From Paracoccaceae bacterium (GTDB taxonomy: Bacteria; Pseudomonadota; Alphaproteobacteria; Rhodobacterales; Rhodobacteraceae), in assembly GCA_007694945.1 (NCBI GenBank), contig REER01000128.1:1-41086 (forward strand): DNA of 41,086 bases, in the 5' to 3' direction. A program made the position numbers and the translations under genes. The notes under the pieces were generated by a model that worked only from the letters and a program-made list of their open reading frames with translations, did no database searches and was not told the DNA's origin. Below, one piece after another: positions 7,878-20,056 of this stretch (positions are counted from its first letter, which is position 1; every line of letters starts with the position of its first letter).

Positions 7878-8936
7878 ATGGAAAACTCGCAGCCGGTGCT
7901 TCGCCGCGAACCGCTCGCCGCGTTCCCTCTGTTCGGAACGCGCGAGGTTGATGTTGCGCGCGATGTGGTGGGGCGCACCTTCTGCCCGCACCGGCTCGAA
8001 ATCCCCCAGCACGCCCTGCCGCGGTTCGCGACCCGCCATAACCATGTCGCCGGAGAGTTCCTCTCGCTCAATCATCTCAGCTACGGCGCAGAGGTCGAGA
8101 TCGACCCCGGATTGCTGGAACATTTCTATCTGGTCCAGATCCCGCTTGAGGGCGGAGCCGATATCACGAATGGCGGGCGCAGTTTCTGCGCTGACCGACA
8201 GGTGGGCAGCATCCTGAACCCCAGCCTGCCGACGCGCATGATCTGGGGCGACGGCTGCCGCAAGCTTCTGGTCCAGATCCGCCGCGATGCCCTGTCAGAA
8301 CTGGTCGAGGTGATGCTCGGCGCTCGACTCGAGACACCGCTGGTCTTCGACCCGCGGCTGGACCTGAGTCGCCCCGGCCCGCACGCCTGGCTCAGATTAC
8401 TTACGCGCTGCGTGCAGGCCGCCGAGGCCCGCCGCGCCTTTGGCGCCAGCGGGTATCGGTTCCAGAGGGTCATCGAAGAGGAACTTGCGCTGGCGCTGGT
8501 GCAGGCCCAGCCCAGCTCGATCACGCATTTCCTCGAAAGCCCTTGCGCCCGCGCAGCCCATGCCACCCATATCCGCAAGGCCCGCAGTTTCATTCACGAC
8601 CATATCGCCGAGCCGTTCCGCATGCGCGACCTGACCCGCGCGGCTGGATGCAGTCTGCGTTCGCTGCAGATCGGGTTTCAGACCGCCTTTCAGGTCACAC
8701 CGCAGCAATACGCTATCCGGGCGCGGCTTGATCGCGCCCATTCGCGGCTGCAATTCGCGACGCCAGCAGAGTCGGTCGCCAGCATCGCCCACGATTGCGG
8801 TTTCACCCATATGGGAAGGTTCGCGCAGACTTATCAGGAGGTCTATGGCCAGCCACCATCGGCCACATTACGGACCGGAAAAGCCGAAAGCTTCGATGCT
8901 GCCGGGCTTCGTAGTGACAGCGACACGCAACACTGA
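7878..8936 (+). CDS. AraC family transcriptional regulator
   Basis: Regulator of 352 aa. The N-terminal about 200 residues look like the AraC_binding_2 type sensor (HNHVAGEFLSLNHLSYGAEVEI, FYLVQIPLEGGADI). The C-terminal double helix-turn-helix (about 245-340) shows IHDHIAEPFRMRDLTRAAGCSLRSLQIGFQTAF for the first HTH and SVASIAHDCGFTHMGRFAQTYQEVYGQPPS for the second, matching the AraC signature. It is divergent from the cupin-monooxygenase operon and is the obvious candidate activator. Members with this sensor often regulate aromatic or heterocyclic catabolism, but the inducer is not deducible. No good Shine-Dalgarno is visible before the ATG. Confidence 0.9.
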   Translation: MENSQPVLRREPLAAFPLFGTREVDVARDVVGRTFCPHRLEIPQHALPRFATRHNHVAGEFLSLNHLSYGAEVEIDPGLLEHFYLVQIPLEGGADITNGGRSFCADRQVGSILNPSLPTRMIWGDGCRKLLVQIRRDALSELVEVMLGARLETPLVFDPRLDLSRPGPHAWLRLLTRCVQAAEARRAFGASGYRFQRVIEEELALALVQAQPSSITHFLESPCARAAHATHIRKARSFIHDHIAEPFRMRDLTRAAGCSLRSLQIGFQTAFQVTPQQYAIRARLDRAHSRLQFATPAESVASIAHDCGFTHMGRFAQTYQEVYGQPPSATLRTGKAESFDAAGLRSDSDTQH

Positions 8937-9029
8937 GATGCGACGCAGCGCCGAGTGAGCAGAGCTCGGCCCGTCACCGACGGCGCGAGGTCATCGCCAC
9001 CCGATGCAGGATGCCTGTTTTGGCCTGAC

Positions 9030-10160
<1,131 letters not shown>

Positions 10161-10467
10161 TGTCTCCTCCCTGATTACGGCTTGCACACATCCTGCCTGT
10201 TTCAGCGCTCGAGGTTAAGCCTTAAAATGCGCACCGGCTCAGCCAATAAATCGGTTCTACCTGATACCCGTTCTGACAGGTGCAACGCTCACAGGACGGA
10301 TTGACGATGATTGGCATCATTCTGCTGTTCTCCGACCTCTGCTATGATTGCAGAGACAACAGCTTAAAATGCCGCTCTACCGCCAGAGCGACACCCGGCC
10401 TGCCCCCCCTTCCCTTCCCCATCTTCCACGCGTATAGCCCGCTCCAACACCGCGACAGGAGCCCCCG
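10161..10467. promoter_or_regulatory. 307-bp divergent intergenic region (frmA / inositol monophosphatase)
   Basis: Should hold promoters for both flanking genes. A short open frame crosses it on the plus strand but has no gene-like composition. No hairpin or operator was recognised with confidence. Confidence 0.4.
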
Positions 10468-11262
10468 ATGCAAGGCAGTGCCAACCTCACCATCATGATC
10501 AACGCCGCCCGCAAGGCCGGGCGCTCGCTGGTCAAGGATTTCCGCGAGGTGGAGAACCTGCAGGTGTCCTCGAAGGCCGCAGGTGATTTCGTCAGCCGCG
10601 CCGACATTGCCGCCGAGACGATCATCCGCGAGATGCTGACCGAGGCGCGGCCGAATTACGGCTGGTGCGGCGAGGAATCCGAGCCCGTCGAAGGCAAGGA
10701 CCCGACCCGACGCTGGATAGTTGACCCACTGGATGGAACGACAAACTTCCTGCACGGGCTACCGCATTGGGCAGTCTCGATTGCGCTGGAGTTCAAGGGC
10801 GAGATCGTGGCGGCGGTGGTCTTCGACCCCGCCAAGGACGAGCTTTTTGTCGCCGAAAAGGGCCAGGGCGCCTTCATGAATGACCGCCGGTTGCGGGTAT
10901 CGAACCGCAGCACGATGATCGAGTGCATTTTTGCTACCGGCGTGCCTTTCGCCTCGAAAAAGACCCTGCCTGCGACGCTGCAAGACCTCGCGCAGCTCAT
11001 GCCCGCCTGCGCGGGTGTGCGGCGCTGGGGCTCGGCCGCGCTCGATCTCGCCTATGTCGCGGCGGGGCGGTATGACGGCTATTGGGAACGCGAGTTGAAC
11101 GCCTGGGACATTGCCGCAGGGGTTTTGCTGGTGCGCGAGGCCGGGGGCTTTGTCGGGCCGATCCGCGAGGGCGAGAAGGTGCTGCAGGTTGGTGAAGTGA
11201 TCGCGGCGAATTCCGCGATTTTCGACAGTTTTTCGAAAACACTACGCCAACGTTGGGCCTGA
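10468..11262 (+). CDS. suhB: Inositol monophosphatase family protein (SuhB-like)
   Basis: Mg-dependent phosphatase of 264 aa. All family motifs are present: metal-binding Glu in GWCGEES, the Asp-rich WIVDPLDGTTNF (motif A), and the C-terminal ELNAWDIAAGVLLVREAGG (motif B). Length matches bacterial SuhB. Substrates may be inositol-1-phosphate or related sugar phosphates. E. coli SuhB also acts in rRNA transcription antitermination, which cannot be assumed here. Divergent from frmA; no partner genes downstream, where a pair of hairpins separates it from a convergent gene. Confidence 0.92.
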   Translation: MQGSANLTIMINAARKAGRSLVKDFREVENLQVSSKAAGDFVSRADIAAETIIREMLTEARPNYGWCGEESEPVEGKDPTRRWIVDPLDGTTNFLHGLPHWAVSIALEFKGEIVAAVVFDPAKDELFVAEKGQGAFMNDRRLRVSNRSTMIECIFATGVPFASKKTLPATLQDLAQLMPACAGVRRWGSAALDLAYVAAGRYDGYWERELNAWDIAAGVLLVREAGGFVGPIREGEKVLQVGEVIAANSAIFDSFSKTLRQRWA

Positions 11263-11281
11263 ATCTGACTGCGGAAGAAGC

Positions 11282-11338
11282 CCCCGTTCGGGGTATCATG
11301 ACCCGCTCGCAGTCGTTGGCCTGCGCTGCCGCGCAGGC
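11282..11338. terminator. Two hairpins between convergent suhB and aldehyde dehydrogenase genes
   Basis: CCCCG-TT-CGGGG at 11282-11293 and GCCTGCGC-TGCC-GCGCAGGC at 11319-11338 (perfect 8-bp stem) fill the 82-bp gap between two convergent stop codons. Neither has a U-rich tail; bidirectional termination is the likely role. Confidence 0.5.
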
Positions 11339-11344
11339 AGGCCG

Positions 11345-13639
11345 TCACGCGCCGTAGGGCACCCAGATGGTCTTGATCTGAGTCGCAGCAGCAAGGAAGC
11401 TTTCGCCATAGGTTTGGGGGTCGGGCACCTGCCATACCGGCTTGAGATTGCCCGCGCTTTCGCGCTCGACCATTTCCACAAGTGCGGGTTGCGCGCACCA
11501 GAGCGCCGCGACATCGTCATGTGCTGCCAGCGTCGCGGCGAGGTCGGCAAGCGGGCCGGAGATAGTGTTGATCACCCCGCCGGGAATGTCGGAACAGGCG
11601 AAGACCTGCGTAAGTTCCAGCGCGGGTAGCGGATTCCCCTGTGCGGGCAGCGCAACAATGCGATTGCCCATGGCAATCGCAGGCAACACCAGCGAGAGAA
11701 AGCCTGCGAGCGGCGCTTCCTCGGCGCAGATGACGCCCATCACGCCGAAAGGTTCCTTCATCGCCAGCGTGACATGCCCCGCAACTGTGTCATGCACGCG
11801 CGCGTCGAACTTGTCGGCCCAGGCGGCGTAGTGGAAGGCACAGGCGACGGCCGCGTTGATCTCGGGTTCAGGCGCGAAGGCGCGCAGGCTGTCGCGCCGC
11901 GCCTCGATATTCTCGGCAAGGAAATAGAGCACCTGCGCGCGGGCATGGCCGCTCATCCGCGTCCATGCGCTGGCCTTTTGCGCGGCCTCGACCGCGTTGC
12001 GGATATCCTTGCGCGACCCCAGCGGTGCATGGCCGCGTAACACGCCATTGTCGGAAATTGTAAAGCTCTGACCCGAGTCAGCGCGTTTTTGCGCCCCTCC
12101 AGTGTAGAGTTTGTGCGTGCGGTCGATGCCCTGTGCCGAGGCGGTCGCAGGCAGGATTTCGAGGGGCCCCGGCCTTGCGGCCGGGGCTTGCCTGGTCTCG
12201 GACCGCAGATAGGCCGCCATCCCCTCGCGCGCGCCCTCGCGGCCAAAACCGCTCTCGCGCATGCCACCAAAGGGTGCGTTGGCATCAAAAAGATTGGTCG
12301 CGTTGATCCAGACCACCCCGGCCTTGACGCGCGCAGCAACGTCCATGGCCTGCGTCAGGTTTTCCGACCAGATTGAGGCGGCGAGACCGTACCGGGTGTT
12401 ATTGGCGAGTTCGACGGCCTCATCCGGCGTGCGGAAGCTGGTCATCACCGCAATAGGGCCAAAGATTTCTTCTGTAAAGCAGGGGTTTGCGGGGGAAACT
12501 TCGAGCATCAGTGACGGCGGGCAGAAACAACCCTTGGGGGCTTTGCCCTCATGCAGCACGCCCCCGGCCGCGACGCCTTGCGCCACCAGATCGCGGATAC
12601 GGTCCAACTGGCGCGGATGGACGATTGCGCCGATATCGGTGGATTTGTCGAGCGGCTCGCCTACGCGCAGGCTGGCCATGCGCGCGCGCAGCCGGGCTGC
12701 AAAACTCTCGAGCACCGCCTCGGCCACGAGGATACGGGCGCCTGCGCAGCAGACCTCGCCCTGATTGAACCAGATCGCATCGACCACGCCTTCGACTGCG
12801 GCATCGAGATCGGCATCGGCGAAGACGATGAAGGGCGATTTGCCGCCCAGCTCCAGCGTCAGCGCCTTGCCCGTCCCGGCAGTGGCACGCCGGATCTCGC
12901 GCCCGACATCGGTCGAGCCGGTGAAGGCGATCTTATCCACATCCGAGTGCGTGACCAGCACCGCGCCGGTCGCCCCGTCGCCGGTGACGATATTGACCAC
13001 ACCCGCAGGCAGCCCCGCCTCGACGCAAAGCTCGGCGAAGAGGAGCGCGGTCAACGGCGTATATTCGGCGGGCTTCAGCACGACCGTATTCCCCGCTGCC
13101 AGCGCAGGCGCGATTTTCCAGGCCAGCATCAGCAACGGGAAATTCCAGGGGATGATCTGCCCGCAGACGCCATGCGGCCCCTGCCCCGGAAACTGCTCTG
13201 CCACCAGTTCGGCCCAGCCCGCATGATGATAGAAATGCCGCACGACCAGCGGCATATCCCCGTCACGCGCCTCGCGCAGGGGCTTGCCATTATCGAGGCT
13301 CTCCAGGACTGCAAACAGCCGCTCGCGCTTCTGGATCTGGCGCGCGATGGCGTAGAGATGACGCGCGCGCCGATGGCCAGAAAGTGCCGACCAGGCCGGA
13401 AAAGCCGCTCGGGCGGCGGTGACGGCGGCATCCACATCGGCGGCATTCCCTTGAGTGACCTCGGCCAGAACCTTGTCGCGGGCAGGGTTGCGGGTCTCGA
13501 ACAGCGATCCGGGTTCCGTAAAGGTCCCGCCAATGAAATGACCAAAGGGACCGCGCGCGAGCCAGTCGTGGGCGATTGTCTCGCTCTCGGGCGCAGGGCC
13601 GTAATCCATGGTCTCGAGTATCTCCGTCAGGGTCGTCAT
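11345..13639 (-). CDS. Aldehyde dehydrogenase family protein with two ALDH-type domains
   Basis: NAD(P)-dependent aldehyde oxidation. The 764-aa length is about 1.6 times a normal ALDH (about 490). Residues 1-480 are a complete enzyme: QIIPWNFPLLMLAWKIAPALAAGN, GSTDVGREI, the general-base Glu in LELGGKSPFIVF, and the nucleophile region WFNQGEVCCAG. Residues about 500-764 resemble a second ALDH fold (VAGHVTLAMKEPFGVMGVICAEEAPLAG) but lack the GxxxxC active site, so this half is probably structural. It starts 10 bp after deoC ends. Together they would convert deoxyribose-5-phosphate to glyceraldehyde-3-phosphate + acetaldehyde and then acetate; the acetaldehyde step is inferred from context. 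Confidence 0.9.
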   Translation of the reverse strand: MTTLTEILETMDYGPAPESETIAHDWLARGPFGHFIGGTFTEPGSLFETRNPARDKVLAEVTQGNAADVDAAVTAARAAFPAWSALSGHRRARHLYAIARQIQKRERLFAVLESLDNGKPLREARDGDMPLVVRHFYHHAGWAELVAEQFPGQGPHGVCGQIIPWNFPLLMLAWKIAPALAAGNTVVLKPAEYTPLTALLFAELCVEAGLPAGVVNIVTGDGATGAVLVTHSDVDKIAFTGSTDVGREIRRATAGTGKALTLELGGKSPFIVFADADLDAAVEGVVDAIWFNQGEVCCAGARILVAEAVLESFAARLRARMASLRVGEPLDKSTDIGAIVHPRQLDRIRDLVAQGVAAGGVLHEGKAPKGCFCPPSLMLEVSPANPCFTEEIFGPIAVMTSFRTPDEAVELANNTRYGLAASIWSENLTQAMDVAARVKAGVVWINATNLFDANAPFGGMRESGFGREGAREGMAAYLRSETRQAPAARPGPLEILPATASAQGIDRTHKLYTGGAQKRADSGQSFTISDNGVLRGHAPLGSRKDIRNAVEAAQKASAWTRMSGHARAQVLYFLAENIEARRDSLRAFAPEPEINAAVACAFHYAAWADKFDARVHDTVAGHVTLAMKEPFGVMGVICAEEAPLAGFLSLVLPAIAMGNRIVALPAQGNPLPALELTQVFACSDIPGGVINTISGPLADLAATLAAHDDVAALWCAQPALVEMVERESAGNLKPVWQVPDPQTYGESFLAAATQIKTIWVPYGA

Positions 13640-13648
13640 GGGGTCCTC

Positions 13649-14593
13649 TCAGGCCAGCGCGTGGCGGTGATGCGCGGCATAGCGCCCGGTGACTTGGTGG
13701 GACAACTGGCGCTCGATATCGGCCAGCATGGACGAGGCGCCAAGCCGGAACAGGTCCGGGCGCAGCCAGTCGCGGCCCAGTTCCTCGCGCATCAGCACCT
13801 GCCAGTTGAGCGCGTCCTTCGCGGTCTTCATGCCGCCTGCAGGCTTGAAACCCACGATATGGCCTGTCGCCTCTCGATAGGCGCGGATGGCGCGACACAT
13901 GGTCAGCCCCACGGGCAGCGTGGCATTCACCCCCTCCTTGCCGGTCGAGGTCTTGATGAAATCGGCCCCGGCCTGCATGGCGACAATGGATGCCGCAAAG
14001 ACATTGCGCAGCGTGATCAGATCACCCGTGGCCAGAATAGCCTTAAGATGCGCCGCACCACAGGCCTCGCGCATTGCGGCGACCTCGTCATAGAGTGCTG
14101 TCCAATCACCGCCCAGCACATGCGCACGGGTGATGACGATGTCGATCTCCTGCGCGCCCTCCTCCACCGCATAGCGAATCTCGGCCAGCCGCAGATCGAG
14201 CGGCATAAGCCCCGCCGGAAAGCCCGTCGCGACCGAGGCCACGGGGATGCCCGAGCCCTCGAGCGCGCGCAAGGCCGCGCCCACCATGGTCGGGTAAACA
14301 CAGACGGCCCCCACTTTCGGCATCGACTCAAGCTCCAGCCCGCCGACAATCTCATCCGCCAGCGGGCGGCGCGCCTTGGTGCAGAGGCGCCCGACACGGC
14401 CCTCGGTGTCATCACCCGCCAGCGTGGTCAGATCCATGCAGGCGATGGCGTTCACGAGCCACGCGGCCTGATGCGCGCCCTTAAGCGAGCGGCGCGCGAC
14501 CAGCGAGGCAGCGCGGCGCTCACTTGCCGGACGATTGACGGGCGCGAAAAGTCGCGGGTCCAGCTGCGCGCCGGGGTTGCGGGGATGGGTCAT
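13649..14593 (-). CDS. deoC: Deoxyribose-phosphate aldolase
   Basis: Class I aldolase cleaving 2-deoxy-D-ribose-5-phosphate to acetaldehyde and D-glyceraldehyde-3-phosphate in deoxynucleoside breakdown. The sequence is the long (eukaryote-like) DERA type. Features seen are DLTTLAGDDTEGRV, VCVYPTMV, IPVASVATGFPAG, EIDIVITRAHVLGG, LKAILATGDL, the Schiff-base lysine strand ADFIKTSTGKEGVNAT, and VGFKPAGGMKTAKDA. With ATG 14593 (MTHPRNPGAQ) it is 314 aa. The frame stays open to another ATG at 14719, which would add 42 less plausible residues; the start is uncertain. First gene of a deoC-ALDH operon. Confidence 0.93.
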   Translation of the reverse strand: MTHPRNPGAQLDPRLFAPVNRPASERRAASLVARRSLKGAHQAAWLVNAIACMDLTTLAGDDTEGRVGRLCTKARRPLADEIVGGLELESMPKVGAVCVYPTMVGAALRALEGSGIPVASVATGFPAGLMPLDLRLAEIRYAVEEGAQEIDIVITRAHVLGGDWTALYDEVAAMREACGAAHLKAILATGDLITLRNVFAASIVAMQAGADFIKTSTGKEGVNATLPVGLTMCRAIRAYREATGHIVGFKPAGGMKTAKDALNWQVLMREELGRDWLRPDLFRLGASSMLADIERQLSHQVTGRYAAHHRHALA

Positions 14594-14823
14594 CGCAGGC
14601 CTTTGCAGAGAGTCACTGTCCGCACTATGCGCGACAGCGGGTGCGATGGGCAATCCCTCACGCAGCGCCCGGCTTGCGCCCAAGCGAGTCTGTAGTTGAC
14701 TAAACTTGTCGGTTTTCATATCTGAACTGAAGTGGCGGGTGATATCCTCTGACCCGCTGTTTATTACCTGACGCCGGTTTGCGTCATGACAGAACGCCAG
14801 AGCGCAACAGGCGACCCGAGAGA

Positions 14824-15912
14824 ATGAACGAGACGCCCAAGATCCTGAGCTTCAAGATGCCCGCCGAGGCGACGCCGCTCGGGTATCGGCCGCGGCGCGC
14901 CAAGACCTTGCTGGAGGTTAAGCGGCTGCGCAAGCATTTCGCCCATGGTGATGCGCCTGCGGTGGAACGCGCGAGTTTCGATCTGGGCGAGGGCGAGATG
15001 CTGGCGCTGCTCGGCCCGTCGGGCTGCGGCAAGACCACGACGCTGCGCATGATCGGCGGCTTCGAGGCCCCGGACGAGGGCCAGATCTGGCTGCGCAGGC
15101 GCGACATCACCCATCTGCCGCCCGAAGAGCGCGGCATTGGCTTCGTGTTCCAGGACTATGCACTGTTTCCGCATCTAAGTGTTCTGGACAACGTGAAATT
15201 CGGTCTGCGCAACCACCCGCGCGTCACGCGGGAATTGCGCGCGCGAGAGATGCTGGCGTTGGTGGGTCTCGCAGGGCTGGAGAAACGCAAGCCACACGAA
15301 TTGTCGGGCGGCCAACAGCAGCGCGTGGCGCTGGCGCGCACGCTCGCAGTGGCCCCGCCCTTGGTGCTGATGGACGAGCCCTTCTCGAACCTCGACGCGG
15401 CCATGCGGGTCGAGACGCGGCAGGAAGTGCGCAAATTGCTGAAAGCCTCGGGGTCGGCATCGATCCTCGTCACGCATGATCAGGAGGAGGCGATGGCCGT
15501 TGCCGACCGCATCGCGGTGATGGAGGCCGGGCGCGTGGTCCAGATCGGCACGCCCGACGAGATTTACCGCAACCCGGTCTCGGCCTTCGTGGCCTCTTTC
15601 CTGGGGCGCTCGAATATCCTGTCGGGGACCGCGTCTGGGATGGTGGTCAAGACCGAGTTCGGCGACCTGCCGCTCTCGCGCGCGGCCAATGGGGCGGTGT
15701 CACTCTCGGTGCGGCCCGAACAGATTATGCTGGAACCTGACCCGGACGGCCCGGCCTCAGTCGTCGGGCGCGAATTTCGCGGGCATGATCAGCTATACTG
15801 GGTGCAGGAGGGCGAGCGCTGCATGCTGGTGATCTCGGGCGCCGGGGCGACCTTCGAGGTAGGCCAGCGTGTGCGGCTGCGGATCTGCGATTGCGTGGTG
15901 CCGCTGGCTTGA
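14824..15912 (+). CDS. ABC transporter ATP-binding protein (PotA/FbpC-like)
   Basis: Cytoplasmic ATPase of an import-type ABC transporter, 362 aa from ATG 14824. Walker A is LLGPSGCGKTTTLRMIGG, the Q-loop is VFQDYALFPHLSV, the signature is LSGGQQQRVALARTLA, Walker B is LVLMDEPFSNLD and the H-loop is ILVTHDQEEAMAVAD. The C-terminal about 110 residues form a TOBE-like regulatory domain (LSVRPEQIMLEPD). This resembles ATPases for spermidine/putrescine, ferric iron or other small solutes. No permease or binding-protein gene is adjacent, so its partners must be encoded elsewhere. A TTG at 14779 could extend the N-terminus by 15 residues. Divergent from deoC. Confidence 0.9.
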   Translation: MNETPKILSFKMPAEATPLGYRPRRAKTLLEVKRLRKHFAHGDAPAVERASFDLGEGEMLALLGPSGCGKTTTLRMIGGFEAPDEGQIWLRRRDITHLPPEERGIGFVFQDYALFPHLSVLDNVKFGLRNHPRVTRELRAREMLALVGLAGLEKRKPHELSGGQQQRVALARTLAVAPPLVLMDEPFSNLDAAMRVETRQEVRKLLKASGSASILVTHDQEEAMAVADRIAVMEAGRVVQIGTPDEIYRNPVSAFVASFLGRSNILSGTASGMVVKTEFGDLPLSRAANGAVSLSVRPEQIMLEPDPDGPASVVGREFRGHDQLYWVQEGERCMLVISGAGATFEVGQRVRLRICDCVVPLA

Positions 15913-15937
15913 TCTGCCGGGTTGCGCGATGCAACGA

Positions 15938-16549
15938 TCACGCCTTGCGAAACAGACTGTATTGAAAGGCCTGCGTGCTGCCCCACGGGGTCTGGTGGCT
16001 GTGCTGTATTTCCGCAACCAACGAAAATCCTGCGCCGAGCGTATCCGCGAGGGTCTGCGGCGCGTAACGCATGACGGGCAGCCCGCTGCATTTTTCCGGA
16101 CCATCCAGCGCAAAGGTCGCGATCACGGCATGGCCGCCTGACTGCAGGCTCCGCGTCAGTCGCGCAATATAGGCCGCACGGTCCTCGGGGGTGACGAGGA
16201 AATGAAACACGGCGCGGTCATGCCAGATGTCATATTGCCGCGCAGGCTCCCAGCGCGTCACGTCACCGACAATCCAGGTCACGCCAGACCCGGCCTCACC
16301 CAGTCGCGCGCTTGTCGCCTCGATTGCGGCCTCGGACATGTCCAGCACAGTGATATCACGGATGCTGCGCGCCAGAAGAGCATCGGTTATGCGCGAGGTG
16401 CCCGCGCCGATATCGATGACCGACATCCCGTCCTGCAGTCCCGCAAGCTCCAGCAACTCGATGGAGACCGCCGGGGCCTCCTGATGCCAGCTAAGTTCGT
16501 CCTCGCTTTTCTCACGATAAACGGTTTCCCAATGCGCTTGTTTGCTCAC
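15938..16549 (-). CDS. Class I SAM-dependent methyltransferase
   Basis: Small cytosolic methyltransferase, 203 aa. It starts at GTG 16549 (VSKQAHWETVYREK), with a perfect AGGAGG five bases upstream. SAM-binding motif I is SVIDIGAGTSRITDALL (about 40-56), motif II the acidic ITVLDMSEAAIE, then VGDVTRWEP and FDIWHDRAVFHF-like post-motifs. The sequence resembles the Methyltransf_11/12 families that act on small molecules such as thiols or tellurite/selenium compounds. The substrate is unknown. A longer frame to 16774 is rejected because of the strong Shine-Dalgarno. Confidence 0.85.
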   Translation of the reverse strand: MSKQAHWETVYREKSEDELSWHQEAPAVSIELLELAGLQDGMSVIDIGAGTSRITDALLARSIRDITVLDMSEAAIEATSARLGEAGSGVTWIVGDVTRWEPARQYDIWHDRAVFHFLVTPEDRAAYIARLTRSLQSGGHAVIATFALDGPEKCSGLPVMRYAPQTLADTLGAGFSLVAEIQHSHQTPWGSTQAFQYSLFRKA

Positions 16550-16640
16550 ACGGACCTCCTTCCAAGGTGGTGTCGGAGCGGCGACCGATACAGAGCGAAT
16601 ATCGCGCTGATCGTGTCTCTGTGCAATGCGGTGTGCCGAC

Positions 16641-17417
16641 TTATCGCCGCCACGGGCTAGGCCGGAAGCGGCGCTTGCGCGTGACCTTGGGAATCGGGGT
16701 CTTGACGAAATTATAGCGCGCTTCGGGATGCGGCGGGTGGCCCTCATGGACAGTCCAGTAAGCCCGCCCGCCAAGCTTGCGCCAGATCGGAAAGGTCAGC
16801 ACCAGCCCGGCGATGAACCCGCCAGCATGGGCCCAATAGGCCACCCCGCCCTGATCGACCGGCGCATTGAGCCCGCCCAGCACCTGCAGGACGAACCAGC
16901 TTCCCAGCACCAGCCAGGCAGGAATCGGGATGATGCGGAAAATCACGATCAGAAACAGGAACATATCCACCCGTGCGCGCGGATAGAGCAGCAGGTAGCC
17001 GCCAAGCACCCCCGCAATCGCCCCCGAAGCCCCGACCATCGGGACCATGCCCCCGGGTTCAGTCAAATATTGCAGCCCGGCAGCAGCCAGCCCACAAATG
17101 AGGTAGAAGGCGAGGAATTTCCAATGACCCCAGACATCTTCAAGATTGTCACCAAAGATCCACAGAAAGAGCATATTCGAGCCCAGATGGATCAGGTCGC
17201 CATGCAGAAACTGATGCGAAATCAGTGTGATATGGCCTTCACCATGACTCAGGCGTGCGGGCAGCATACCCCATTCGTGAAAGAAGCGCATCAGCGCGTA
17301 ATCATCGGCGAATAGCGGGGAGTAGAGCGCGAAGATGATCACATTCGCAGCCAGCAGCGCGTATGTCACATACGGGCGCCGGGTCGACGGGTTATGATCG
17401 CGGATCGGAATCAGCAT
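16641..17417 (-). CDS. Rhomboid family intramembrane serine protease
   Basis: Integral membrane protease (258 aa) that cleaves transmembrane helices. About six hydrophobic segments. The catalytic Ser is in MVGASGAIAGVLGGYLLL and the catalytic His in YWAHAGGFIAGLVLTF. The conserved GDLIHLGSNMLFLWIFGDNLED corresponds to the HxxxN loop of the family. The short basic C-terminal tail (TRKRRFRPSPWRR) should be cytoplasmic. Same strand as the downstream methyltransferase gene but 91 bp apart, so co-transcription is uncertain. Confidence 0.93.
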   Translation of the reverse strand: MLIPIRDHNPSTRRPYVTYALLAANVIIFALYSPLFADDYALMRFFHEWGMLPARLSHGEGHITLISHQFLHGDLIHLGSNMLFLWIFGDNLEDVWGHWKFLAFYLICGLAAAGLQYLTEPGGMVPMVGASGAIAGVLGGYLLLYPRARVDMFLFLIVIFRIIPIPAWLVLGSWFVLQVLGGLNAPVDQGGVAYWAHAGGFIAGLVLTFPIWRKLGGRAYWTVHEGHPPHPEARYNFVKTPIPKVTRKRRFRPSPWRR

Positions 17418-17502
17418 GTAGCGCTGGCGTTGTTGATGGCCGCGCGGGCCGGGGCAGCTGCGCCATGGCAGGTCGCAGGACCTTTGGCAGATTGAAAGGT
17501 AA

Positions 17503-17533
17503 GCGGCGCCCCAGGGAAGGCCCGAGGCGCCGC
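17503..17533 (-). terminator. Putative terminator of clpA
   Basis: GCGGCGCC (17503-17510) and GGCGCCGC (17526-17533) form an 8-bp perfect stem; the loop contains a further GGG/CCC pairing. On the minus strand it follows the clpA stop by 30 bases and is followed by TTACCTTTC, a weak U-containing tail. Confidence 0.5.
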
Positions 17534-17563
17534 GCGCGGAACAATGGGGCGCAACGCCCGCAA

Positions 17564-19885
<2,322 letters not shown>

Positions 19886-20056
19886 GTCAGACGCTCCTGT
19901 TCTTAGTGGTCGGCGGGTCGCCCCGTCATGACCAGTTTCGCCTCTTAGTCTTAAACTTCGGTTTTATTCAGCGCGCTTCAAGGTGTTTTTGTTCAACTCT
20001 GCCGGATCAACCTGTTTCTGGCAAGAATTGTTAACATATGCCCGCATTTTGCACGC

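Noticed and set aside
10280-10498. Small 72-codon gene upstream of suhB
   Set aside because: Starts in a promoter region, is Pro/Arg/Ser-rich, overlaps the suhB start and has no ribosome site.
12551-14695. 714-codon plus-strand open frame opposite the aldehyde dehydrogenase and deoC
   Set aside because: Antisense shadow of two well-supported genes; composition is unnatural.
19886-20056. Heat-shock (sigma-32) promoter before clpA
   Set aside because: A CTTGAA element is present on the minus strand, but no CCCCAT-type -10 occurs at the right distance.
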